DNA of 9,002 nucleotides. It comes from an uncultured Prevotella sp. (GTDB lineage Bacteria > Bacteroidota > Bacteroidia > Bacteroidales > Bacteroidaceae). Below, piece by piece: positions 1 through 7,263 of the stretch. The number at the start of each line of letters is the position of its first letter. Positions within the stretch are counted from its first letter, which is position 1. The notes under the pieces were generated by a model. That model had not been told where the DNA came from. It saw only the letters and a program-made list of their open reading frames with translations, and searched no databases. The position numbers were made by a program, and so were the translations under genes. The stretch lies in contig CALZMK010000040.1 of assembly GCA_945788545.1 (NCBI GenBank), positions 1 through 9,002 of the forward strand. The letters run 5' to 3'.

Positions 1-1207
1 CAAGGGTATAAGCCTCATCCACAAAGAGTATTCCGCCCTTTGCCTTGTCGCAAAGACGGTTGACGAGTTTGGGTGTCTCGCCTTGATACTGGCTCACCAT
101 CTTTGACCTGTCAACCTCGACGACATGTCCGCTTTCGAGATAGCCGATGGCAGAGAGAATCTCACCGAGCTTGCGTGCGATGGTGGTCTTGCCTGTTCCC
201 GGATTTCCCGTAAGCACCACATGCATCGCCATCTTCTCGCCACCGCCAAGTCCGCGGTCCTGACGCTCCAGTCCGTTCTTCACCGAGAACGCTATTTCCC
301 TGACTGCCTTCTTCACCTCGTTCATGCCGATGAAACTGTCCATATCCTTTAGGATGTCGTCGAGAGAACGTTCCTCGGGCACATAGCCCTTGATATCGCC
401 TTCCTCAACAATGGTAGCCTCAAGTCCACGACTGATGAACGACGTGAATATGTTCTCGGCTTGGGTGATGGCCTCGTGGGCGAAACCGAATGTCTCGTCC
501 TTGGTCTTTACCCTATACTTGAAGTAAGCCTTCAGTTTCTTCTCAGCCTCAGGCGTATAACTCGATATTCCATACTTCGACTTGAGCTGCTGGCGGCATA
601 TCTCATACAGTTCCATAAAGCCTGGTGTAGGCAAATAGAACTTATACTTGAATCGATTGGACACCGCAGGATTATTGGCGAGGAAATCGTCAAGTCCCTT
701 TGTCAAACCGGAGATAATCACAATGGGATCATCATCCCAATGGTCCATCTCGACAAATAGTTTGTCGAGCGGATTGACCTGATTGGAATACCTGTCGGGG
801 AGCAGTTTCTGCACGTTGTCGAAGAACAACACGCCGCCCTTGGCCTTCTTGATATTGTCGTCCCACTTATCCACAAAGCGCTTATAGTCAACAGCATCGA
901 CCATAGTGAGCTTTTGCTTAGGGATAATCTTGTTTTGATAGAAATAATCGCGGATAACCTCCGCAAGCATCGTCTTTCCAGTACCCGTTTCGCCCACTAT
1001 AATGGCGTTGACGCTAAGACGCACGTTAGCAATGTCCTTGCGCGAATGAAGAAACGTATAGGTATTGACAACCGTCTTGAGTTGCTGTTTCACCTCATCA
1101 AGACCAATTATCTGTCCCAACACGTTCTCCGAGGCGAGGGCATGTCCACACCAGCGGCAGTACTTGGCTATAGAGCGGTTTTCCTTATGACAATGTTCAC
1201 ATTTCAT
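1..1207 (-). CDS. Zinc-ribbon AAA+ ATPase with two CbxX/CfqX-type domains (3' end beyond window)
   Basis: An open frame of 402 codons runs without a stop from ATG at 1205-1207 to the window edge, so the C-terminus is missing. Residues 3-20 form a CxxC...CxxC zinc ribbon (C3, C6, C17, C20). The first AAA+ domain (about 35-195) has Walker A GETGTGKT (72-79; K78), a Walker B-like strand GVLFFDNVQ (D130, N131) and a NPAVSNRF segment with R185 matching the family's 'NPxxxxRF' arginine. A helical lid follows (about 200-260). The second domain starts near 285 and has Walker A GNPGTGKTT (K340), EVDRSKMVSQYQGET typical of CbxX/CfqX/SpoVK proteins, and Walker B ILFVDEAYTL (D397, E398). The family is known as hexameric protein-remodelling ATPases (CbbX, EccA, SpoVK). 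The specific substrate is unknown. The second domain keeps the catalytic Glu but the first has Asn, so the two domains probably differ in hydrolysis. It is the third gene of the operon, 19 nt after the kinase stop, and probably acts in the cytoplasm with the kinase and zinc-ribbon protein. Confidence 0.9.
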   Translation of the reverse strand, partial: MKCEHCHKENRSIAKYCRWCGHALASENVLGQIIGLDEVKQQLKTVVNTYTFLHSRKDIANVRLSVNAIIVGETGTGKTMLAEVIRDYFYQNKIIPKQKLTMVDAVDYKRFVDKWDDNIKKAKGGVLFFDNVQKLLPDRYSNQVNPLDKLFVEMDHWDDDPIVIISGLTKGLDDFLANNPAVSNRFKYKFYLPTPGFMELYEICRQQLKSKYGISSYTPEAEKKLKAYFKYRVKTKDETFGFAHEAITQAENIFTSFISRGLEATIVEEGDIKGYVPEERSLDDILKDMDSFIGMNEVKKAVREIAFSVKNGLERQDRGLGGGEKMAMHVVLTGNPGTGKTTIARKLGEILSAIGYLESGHVVEVDRSKMVSQYQGETPKLVNRLCDKAKGGILFVDEAYTL

Positions 1208-1226
1208 TCTTAAATCAGAGATTTAG

Positions 1227-4142
1227 TTAAATCAAATAGTTATATGCTATCAGTTCGCCGAGCAACAATGCTATCATCAATGTCCACATGACATAATGAA
1301 GCACCGACTCGTTGGCTACTGCCTGGAACTGGTTTTCAACATCTTCGAGCATGCCAAACTTCGAGCCCTTAAACTTATAGGACTTCGTCTTGAAGGTGTA
1401 GAACAAGGGTTCGAGGAGCAACGACTTCACATCGTCGTCGATCACCTCGTTGATGAGTTCCCTGTTATATACCTTATCCGAACGATTTTCAGAGAAATGA
1501 CATATTACCATATATAATAATGTAATAACAATCACAGCCATAGTGAAGAGTGACGGCATCGAGACATCTATATACCTCAACAGCCATAGCGGAATCAATG
1601 AGGTGAGGAATCCAAAGAGCGCCCAGAATGTGCAGAGGAGGAATCCATAACCACGGAAGAATGCCCTTATGGCACATATCAATGCGGTGACACCGCCCAC
1701 TGGCAGACAGATTGTCATGAATCCGTTGATGAGCATGGCTTCCTTGTCGTGGAATCCCACGACTATCACTCCGAGCAACCATACTACGCAAAGAGCGAAA
1801 TAGAGAACTCTCCATACTCCACGGCGCACCTGAGCCTTGGTAAACTGTTTCTTGATATGGTCGAAACGCTGACGTGTGTCCTCCTTAGCCTGAACAAAAC
1901 GGCGATAGAAGACATATTGCGGGTCGTAGGAACCGACTGCGTTCAGCCAATCCTCAAGACGGTGCTCGTAACTATATTCCTCGGTGAAGTCCTCGTTGGG
2001 ATTCTCATGATAGAATGCTGCAAGCCATTGAGGCAATACGCCTTGTCTCACCTCCTGTCTCACGTCGGCAGTATATTTGGTGTCGATATTCAAACCGTCA
2101 TTAAGCACCTTGCCCGACTGCAGCATATATAATGGTGAAACTCCGAGAATGCGGCAGAAGCGATAAGCCGCCGTGCGAAGGTCGTAGGCTCCCAGCCTCT
2201 GTCTGTTCTCTTCCGAATTGAGGTCGAAGCATCTCTGTGCCTCCACCATCTCTGTCACCCAACCGTGCATCTGGGCGAAATACATGAATCGGCCATTGGG
2301 GTCGCTAAACTCCGAGATATACTCATCAAAATCCCTATCGGTCAACGACTGCCATTTCACGAGTTTTTCAGCCAGTAGCTCTCCCACCTTCTGTGGTGTG
2401 TCGGCATCCTTAAGGTCGTAGGCTGCATTGCGGTCAAGATTATATAGCACCTTGTATGCCAAATGCTTGGAGAACTCCTTGCCCTCGGTGAGTATTCTCA
2501 GAGCCTCGCACGCCATGCGGTCTTCATGACAATACATCCACGACAAGAGTCGTCCGTCGGTGAGACTGCGCCAGTCGTTTTCGGTCAGTTGTTCACTACC
2601 AAAGCAACGTACTATTTCCTTTAATGTTCTTGTATTATGATTTACAAGGAATGGCATGTCGCGGTCTATTTCATACACCGTCTTCATCACTGCCAAAGCC
2701 AACTCCTGTTGAGTCTCTTTCTGGAAGTATTTCCTCATGCGGTCAACGTCGCAGTCTGTACGGCTCTCAAGGTATATCCACAGTCGGTCGTGAGGATTGC
2801 GCAACACGATGGTATATTCCGACATATTGGTGATCATCGACAATGCAACAGCATGGATGTCGATACACTCCTTGTTGTTGACATCGCGATAGGGCCATGT
2901 GGGCTCCATGGCATATACTGCGGCAATGAGTCCGGCCTGAGGATCGGCGGGATAGCGGTTCTTGACAATATCCTTTAGGGCGAGACTCACCTTCTCGTTG
3001 CCACACTGCTCAAACCAGTTGGCAAGGCGTCCGCCATAGAGATAACCACGCGCAATACGCTCATTGTCGATAAGCATCGGAACGAGGGTTGCCGCATTCT
3101 CGGCGACGAGATTACGCTCGGGGTCAACCACAAAAGCCTTGTATTTGAGGAACGGCGATGATTCATCCACCTGCGGACTCTCTCCCATAAACCAACGTTC
3201 CACCTCCTTGTATGTCCATCTCGTCTGGGTGTTCACGGCTGTGAGTCCCTTGATAATCATCTTCACCCTTTCAGGCAATGAGTCAACCTTGGGTATTCTG
3301 CCCTCATTCTTGTATTTCATGATGGTGCGTTCACTGTTTGTGAACGGACTGTGTCCATACCACAAGGCAAGCAGTGTGATACCGAGTGAATAGAAGTCGG
3401 TGGCTGGCGTTAATTCCACAACGCCGTCGATTACGTCGGCATACATCTCGGGAGAAGCATATACCGGTGTGCGGGCTTGTGTGGTGCGATGCATCACCTC
3501 ATTGTCCTTCATCACTGCCGAAATACCGAAGTCTCCGAGAACAAGCTGTGTATGCTCGCTGTCACGGAAGAAGAAATTGCCGGGCTTTATGTCCTTATGT
3601 ATAATCCTAAGGTTATGGCAGTATTCGAGGGCAGCGGCAGCCTGCAAGGCTATACGGCGGAACTGGTCCATGTCGCCATTGATCTTATATTTGTCGAGAG
3701 TGCCACCCTCAAGGTATTCCATAAGCTCGTAGTCACGATATACTCCATCCACATACACCTTTCCGAAGTCGTATGTCCTGACTATCATCTCGAAGTTGAT
3801 AGTCGAGACGAGTTTCATCAACTTCTTCTTTACCTTAAACTTTGGATAATATACTTTGAGTACGAGCTTTTTCTCATCTTTCTCTACAAGGAATACCTGC
3901 CCCTCACCGGAATTGTCGCTGAGGGTATCCACTTTGGTGTATTGCTCACCACGAATAAAGAATGTTTCGGTTGGAGATACTCCACTGTCACCAGGTTTTA
4001 TCGTTGACGTTGACGCATTGGCGGTGACGAGCCCGTCAACTTGCGTTCTCATCGTAGTGGCGCCCAAAGTATTGTCGGGTCTTATAGTACGGCCCGGAGC
4101 TATAGTTGCGTCCGACCTGAGAGTTTTGTCGTTTATATCCAT
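1227..4142 (-). CDS. Membrane-anchored eukaryotic-like Ser/Thr protein kinase, 971 aa
   Basis: Residues 1-60 are a Thr/Ser-rich tail. The kinase domain spans about 65-318: Gly loop SGEGQVFLV (78-86), beta3 Lys K96, catalytic loop HKDIKPGN (H182, D184, K186, N189), DFG at 204-206, ASPE at 229-232 and D249 of subdomain IX. The core catalytic residues are therefore present. The loop is HKD rather than HRD, and no Glu is evident at the expected alpha-C position (about residue 108, Leu). Residues 330-775 are long, probably mostly helical, and of no family I recognise; they contain three G-x-L-x-x-W motifs (371-376, 530-535, 701-706). Hydrophobic stretches at about 777-797, 803-826, 834-855, 863-882 and 949-969 look like five membrane segments, so the kinase should face the cytoplasm. 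The start fits: it lies 11 nt after the upstream zinc-ribbon gene stop, giving a tight operon, with the AAA+ gene 19 nt downstream. The role is inferred to be phospho-signalling at the inner membrane; substrates are unknown. The kinase call is secure, the pathway is not. Confidence 0.93.
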   Translation of the reverse strand: MDINDKTLRSDATIAPGRTIRPDNTLGATTMRTQVDGLVTANASTSTIKPGDSGVSPTETFFIRGEQYTKVDTLSDNSGEGQVFLVEKDEKKLVLKVYYPKFKVKKKLMKLVSTINFEMIVRTYDFGKVYVDGVYRDYELMEYLEGGTLDKYKINGDMDQFRRIALQAAAALEYCHNLRIIHKDIKPGNFFFRDSEHTQLVLGDFGISAVMKDNEVMHRTTQARTPVYASPEMYADVIDGVVELTPATDFYSLGITLLALWYGHSPFTNSERTIMKYKNEGRIPKVDSLPERVKMIIKGLTAVNTQTRWTYKEVERWFMGESPQVDESSPFLKYKAFVVDPERNLVAENAATLVPMLIDNERIARGYLYGGRLANWFEQCGNEKVSLALKDIVKNRYPADPQAGLIAAVYAMEPTWPYRDVNNKECIDIHAVALSMITNMSEYTIVLRNPHDRLWIYLESRTDCDVDRMRKYFQKETQQELALAVMKTVYEIDRDMPFLVNHNTRTLKEIVRCFGSEQLTENDWRSLTDGRLLSWMYCHEDRMACEALRILTEGKEFSKHLAYKVLYNLDRNAAYDLKDADTPQKVGELLAEKLVKWQSLTDRDFDEYISEFSDPNGRFMYFAQMHGWVTEMVEAQRCFDLNSEENRQRLGAYDLRTAAYRFCRILGVSPLYMLQSGKVLNDGLNIDTKYTADVRQEVRQGVLPQWLAAFYHENPNEDFTEEYSYEHRLEDWLNAVGSYDPQYVFYRRFVQAKEDTRQRFDHIKKQFTKAQVRRGVWRVLYFALCVVWLLGVIVVGFHDKEAMLINGFMTICLPVGGVTALICAIRAFFRGYGFLLCTFWALFGFLTSLIPLWLLRYIDVSMPSLFTMAVIVITLLYMVICHFSENRSDKVYNRELINEVIDDDVKSLLLEPLFYTFKTKSYKFKGSKFGMLEDVENQFQAVANESVLHYVMWTLMIALLLGELIAYNYLI

Positions 4143-4153
4143 GAGTCAGAATT

Positions 4154-5041
4154 CTACTTGTCCTTTGTTGTTGTGTTTTGTCCCGAACCTGAGTGTCCCA
4201 ATATCACCCATCGTCCTCCCAGCTGCGGCTTGGCGCATCCGCAAGGTCCGCTGTGCATTGCATGCTTATAGTTGCATACCCACGCCAAGCGCACTCCTGC
4301 CGGTTTCATTGCCATGGCATAATTACGTGCCTTAACAGGAGACGGTTGGGGCTTGGTTGACATCTCACTGAGGGCTTCGGTGATCATCCTTGCCAAGTCC
4401 ATCTTCTTTGTCTCAAGTTGCGCCTCGGTCATTCGCTCTGCCTTGCGGTGAGGTATCTCGGGGGTGGGTTCACCCTTGTCCTCTGCCAACATCTTCAGCA
4501 CTCTCACCCTGAGCTGCTCATTCACCTTGCAGCTTTCCTGGTCAGCCTCGCAACTGAAAGGCTCGATGTTTTCGAGTCTTGACATTTCGTTGGTCAACTC
4601 CTGCAGACGCTTGAACTCAGGAGTGTGATGCAGGTATTCCAACTGTTCCTTAGCATCGGTTGTGAGGGGGAATCCGCATTTCTTGCAGAAAGCAAACTCG
4701 TTGAGCGTGTGACATTCGGGGCATACTATACCGCCTCTTGGACTGCCACATTCGGGACAATAGGCGCCATCGCCCGAGAATGGGGCTCCACAAAACGAGC
4801 ATACGTCGTTCTTCACATATCTGCGACAATTTTCACAATAATCGGCACCTTGTGGAAGCACCGAACCGCACACCGGGCACAACGAGGCATTCTGTTGCAA
4901 AATGGGCTCTGCTTGGGCTTGGGCGTATTCGTATTGACCAACGCCATGGGGTTCGGCATTGGGAATATTTTCCTGGGTTCTATACAACTGTTCTTGGCGT
5001 TGTTGAACCTCTGAATTGTTTATTGTCTGGTCTTCGTTCAT
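4154..5041 (-). CDS. Triple zinc-ribbon protein with Cys/His-rich C-terminal module, 295 aa
   Basis: This is the first gene of the kinase operon. A Gln/Asn-rich, probably disordered N-terminus (1-52) is followed by three consecutive CxxC...CxxC zinc ribbons: C55/C58/C69/C72, C81/C84/C95/C98 and C107/C110/C119/C122. A charged, likely helical or coiled-coil stretch (128-230) includes C164 and C171. The C-terminal module at about 251-285 has Trp254, C256, H260, H263, C267, C269 and a GGRWV motif, and could bind another metal ion. There is no signal peptide or membrane segment, so it is probably cytosolic. Zinc ribbons of this kind are usually adaptors for protein or nucleic acid contacts; I do not recognise the whole protein and assign no enzymatic function. 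The AAA+ protein two genes on carries a similar ribbon at its N-terminus, which supports a common partner or complex. The start at 5041 lies about 30 nt downstream of a good promoter, with no clear Shine-Dalgarno, as is usual in Bacteroidota. Confidence 0.88.
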   Translation of the reverse strand: MNEDQTINNSEVQQRQEQLYRTQENIPNAEPHGVGQYEYAQAQAEPILQQNASLCPVCGSVLPQGADYCENCRRYVKNDVCSFCGAPFSGDGAYCPECGSPRGGIVCPECHTLNEFAFCKKCGFPLTTDAKEQLEYLHHTPEFKRLQELTNEMSRLENIEPFSCEADQESCKVNEQLRVRVLKMLAEDKGEPTPEIPHRKAERMTEAQLETKKMDLARMITEALSEMSTKPQPSPVKARNYAMAMKPAGVRLAWVCNYKHAMHSGPCGCAKPQLGGRWVILGHSGSGQNTTTKDK

Positions 5042-5075
5042 TTTGACTATTAGCCTTTTTTAGATAAATATGCCA

Positions 5076-5106
5076 CAAAAGTACGAAAATAAATCAAAAC
5101 AACAAA
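5076..5106 (-). promoter_or_regulatory. Bacteroidota-type promoter of the zinc-ribbon/kinase/AAA+ operon
   Basis: Read on the minus strand, a -7 element TACTTTTG (5083 down to 5076) matches the known Bacteroidota consensus TAnnTTTG exactly. A TTTG -33 element (5106 down to 5103) sits 19 nt upstream of it, the usual spacing. The predicted start of transcription is near 5069, giving a leader of roughly 25-30 nt before the ATG at 5041. The surrounding region (5085-5140) is very A/T-rich. It lies just downstream of the terminator of the M13 peptidase gene, so the operon appears to be independently transcribed. No operator-like inverted repeat was seen beside it. Confidence 0.72.
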
Positions 5107-5130
5107 ATTTTTAGGCAATATTTATTTGTT

Positions 5131-5181
5131 TTTTATAAAAAAAGTGCCCTTTTGCCTGTTTTTTTCAGACCAAAGGGCACT
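5131..5181 (-). terminator. Intrinsic terminator after the M13 peptidase gene
   Basis: A perfect 10-bp inverted repeat (AGTGCCCTTT on one arm, AAAGGGCACT on the other; arms 5143-5152 and 5172-5181) encloses a 19-nt loop that can form a small extra CTG/CAG stem around a run of seven T on the plus strand. On the minus strand the hairpin is followed at once by a T-rich tract (5142 down to about 5131). The hairpin begins 25 nt after the peptidase stop codon. No T-tract follows on the plus-strand side, so it should work in the leftward direction only and insulate the operon that starts at 5041. Confidence 0.9.
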
Positions 5182-5206
5182 AAATTGTGCATTTTTGTGC
5201 AAATAA

Positions 5207-7240
5207 TTACCAAAGTTCGAGGCGTTCGGCCTTTGGCACAAACAATTTGTCGCCTTGCTTCACGTCGAAGGCCTCGTACCATGCGTCGATATGTGGCAGG
5301 GCCGCATTCACGCGCCAACGACCGAGTGAGTGAGGGTCGCTCTTGGTACGGTTGCGTATCTCGGCTTCGGTGATGTTGGCAGCCCATACTCCTGCGTAAG
5401 CGAGGAAGAATCTCTGCTCGGGCGTAAATCCGTCCTTATCACCGCAAGGCTTTGTCTTCATGGCATTCTTGAAGGCGTTGAACGACACCATCAGACCACC
5501 GTGGTCGGCAAGGTTTTCGCCAAGTGTGAATTTGCCGTTGGCATGCAACTCGGGGAGCACCTCGATATTCGAGAAATAGTTCACACACACGTCGGCACGC
5601 TTGGTGAAGTTTTCTCCATCGGCTTTTGTCCACCATTCATTCATGTTTCCTTCCTTGTCGTAGTGGCGACCGGAATCATCAAATCCATGAGTCATCTCAT
5701 GTCCGATAACCACACCGATGGCACCGTAGTTGAAGGCATCGTCAGCATTGGCATCGAAGAAAGGCGGCTGGAGAATACCGGCTGGGAAACAAATCTCGTT
5801 TGTGGTGGGATTATAGTAGGCATTCACCGTCTGGGGATTCATGTGCCACACATCCTTGTCCACTGGTTTGCCGGCTTTCTTCTGTATGTCATAGGCATTC
5901 CAAAACTTTTTACACTCGACAATATTGTCATAGTATGATTTTTTCATATCTATAACAAGCTTAGACATATCGGTCCACTTGTCGGGATAACCAATCTTGA
6001 CATAGAACGAATTGAGTTTGCCGAGTGCATTTTTCTTTGTCTCCTCACTCATCCATGTCTGTGCCTCAATTCTCTCGCCGAGCGACAACTGCAGGTTCTT
6101 CACGAGCTCCTTCATTCTCACCTTAGACGACTCGGGGAAATACTTCTCGGCGTAGATCTTTCCGAGAGCCTCACCCATCTGTCCTTCCACTTGTGCGGTA
6201 GCGCGCTTCCAGAGCGGATGATTTTCCTTGCGTCCCGACATCTTCTTGCCGAAGAACTCGAAGTTTGCAGCCACTGCATCCTCACTGAGATAACCCACCG
6301 ACGACAGTATCTGGCGCCACTGAATATAGTCGCGCAGTTCCTCTGCCTTGAGCGTTGCCATCAGTTTGTCGGCACCATCGAGGAATTCAGGTTGTCCCAC
6401 AACGATTTCCTGCATATACTTGCTTTCAAGACCGCTTGCGTTGGCAATCTGCTCCATATAAAGATGAGGATAGCGGGCATTAAACTCCTTCAGGGTCATC
6501 TTATGGTAGTTGGCCTCGGGATCGCGTAGTTCGGCATTACTCTTCGACACCTTTGCAAGTTCGGTTTCAAGTCTCAGAATGTTCTGCATTTTCTTTTGCG
6601 AAGCCTTCTCGCTATAGCCAAAGAATTTGAACATATTTACCACATGTTGCTTATAAGCCTCACGAATGTCGGTAGTGGCAGAATCATTGTCAAGGTAGTA
6701 CTCCTTTTGTCCCAGGATAAGACCTCCCTGGAACACGTTGAGGATGTTCTGCTTTGAATTTTTCTCGTCGGCACCGATATAGATGCCATAGAACTCATTA
6801 CTTGTATAGGTTGACATCTCCATCTGCAATGCCACAAGCGCCTTGATGCTCTTGGCAGCCTGTATGCGGTTGAGCATAGGCATAACAGGGGCTATACCGT
6901 CGGCTTTGCGTCGTTCCTCGTCAGTGGCAAGTTTATACAGGTCACTGAGTTTGCGTTCTGTCGTTCCGTCGGCATATTCTTTGGTCTTGAGTTCGTTAAG
7001 AATACCATTGATTCTCTTCACGTTGTCCTCACCCAATTTGTCGAAGCTACCATAGCGCGAATAAGCCGCAGGCAACGGATTTGCCTTCATCCATCCGCCG
7101 CAGGCAAACTGGTAGAAGTCGTCTGCCGGACGCACACTCTTGTCAAGATCGGCACCATTCAGACCGGTGCCAAGGTCATTTTGTGCCATGCCCGTCATAG
7201 CAATCGAGCAAAAGGCAACAATAGGAATAATCTTTTTCAT
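5207..7240 (-). CDS. pepO: Exported M13-family zinc endopeptidase (PepO/neprilysin-like), 677 aa
   Basis: This is a complete M13 metallopeptidase. Residues 1-20 (MKKIIPIVAFCSIAMTGMAQ) are a signal peptide with probable cleavage near the A/Q at 19-20, so the enzyme should be periplasmic or exported. The N-terminal domain begins with the family motif PADDFYQFACGGW (38-50). The catalytic domain has VNAYYNP (472-478, substrate-binding strand), zinc-binding HEMTH (H514, E515, H518), the third zinc ligand E575 in GENLAD with D579, and a DPHSLGRWRVN motif (H637, R643) matching the 'DxHxPxxxRVN' site of neprilysin. The protein ends in the family's typical C-terminal Trp (W677). Length is normal for the family and no key residue is missing. 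M13 enzymes cleave oligopeptides of limited size; the physiological substrate here is unknown. The start lies 23 nt after the ABC-F stop with no obvious promoter between, so the two may be co-transcribed. A strong terminator follows. Confidence 0.96.
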   Translation of the reverse strand: MKKIIPIVAFCSIAMTGMAQNDLGTGLNGADLDKSVRPADDFYQFACGGWMKANPLPAAYSRYGSFDKLGEDNVKRINGILNELKTKEYADGTTERKLSDLYKLATDEERRKADGIAPVMPMLNRIQAAKSIKALVALQMEMSTYTSNEFYGIYIGADEKNSKQNILNVFQGGLILGQKEYYLDNDSATTDIREAYKQHVVNMFKFFGYSEKASQKKMQNILRLETELAKVSKSNAELRDPEANYHKMTLKEFNARYPHLYMEQIANASGLESKYMQEIVVGQPEFLDGADKLMATLKAEELRDYIQWRQILSSVGYLSEDAVAANFEFFGKKMSGRKENHPLWKRATAQVEGQMGEALGKIYAEKYFPESSKVRMKELVKNLQLSLGERIEAQTWMSEETKKNALGKLNSFYVKIGYPDKWTDMSKLVIDMKKSYYDNIVECKKFWNAYDIQKKAGKPVDKDVWHMNPQTVNAYYNPTTNEICFPAGILQPPFFDANADDAFNYGAIGVVIGHEMTHGFDDSGRHYDKEGNMNEWWTKADGENFTKRADVCVNYFSNIEVLPELHANGKFTLGENLADHGGLMVSFNAFKNAMKTKPCGDKDGFTPEQRFFLAYAGVWAANITEAEIRNRTKSDPHSLGRWRVNAALPHIDAWYEAFDVKQGDKLFVPKAERLELW

Positions 7241-7263
7241 AGTTATTTAATTATTTCAATTCT

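Noticed and set aside
1212..1233. Short inverted repeats (AAATC-AGA-GATTT and GATTTA-GT-TAAATC) between kinase stop and AAA+ start
   Set aside because: The stems are only 5-6 A/T-rich base pairs with tiny loops and no T-tract; too weak for a terminator and easily due to base composition.
461..4335. Many plus-strand open frames of 70-176 codons across the kinase, ATPase and zinc-ribbon genes (for example 1749-2132 and 3477-4007)
   Set aside because: They lie antisense to frames with clear conserved motifs, show no recognisable domain, and overlap each other; they are shadows of the minus-strand genes.
1..5041. Antiphage defence system involving the kinase and ATPase
   Set aside because: No nuclease, toxin, NTP-degrading or other effector domain is visible, and base composition and codon style match the neighbouring housekeeping genes; there is no mobile-element context in the window.
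5133..5387. Minus-strand open frame of 84 codons over the peptidase 3' end and terminator
   Set aside because: It overlaps the conserved C-terminus of the M13 peptidase in another frame and runs through the terminator hairpin; its Arg-rich composition looks like an out-of-frame artefact.
7241..7263. Possible separate promoter for the M13 peptidase in the 23-nt gap
   Set aside because: No TAnnTTTG element is present on the minus strand in the gap; a promoter inside the ABC-F coding region cannot be excluded but was not seen.
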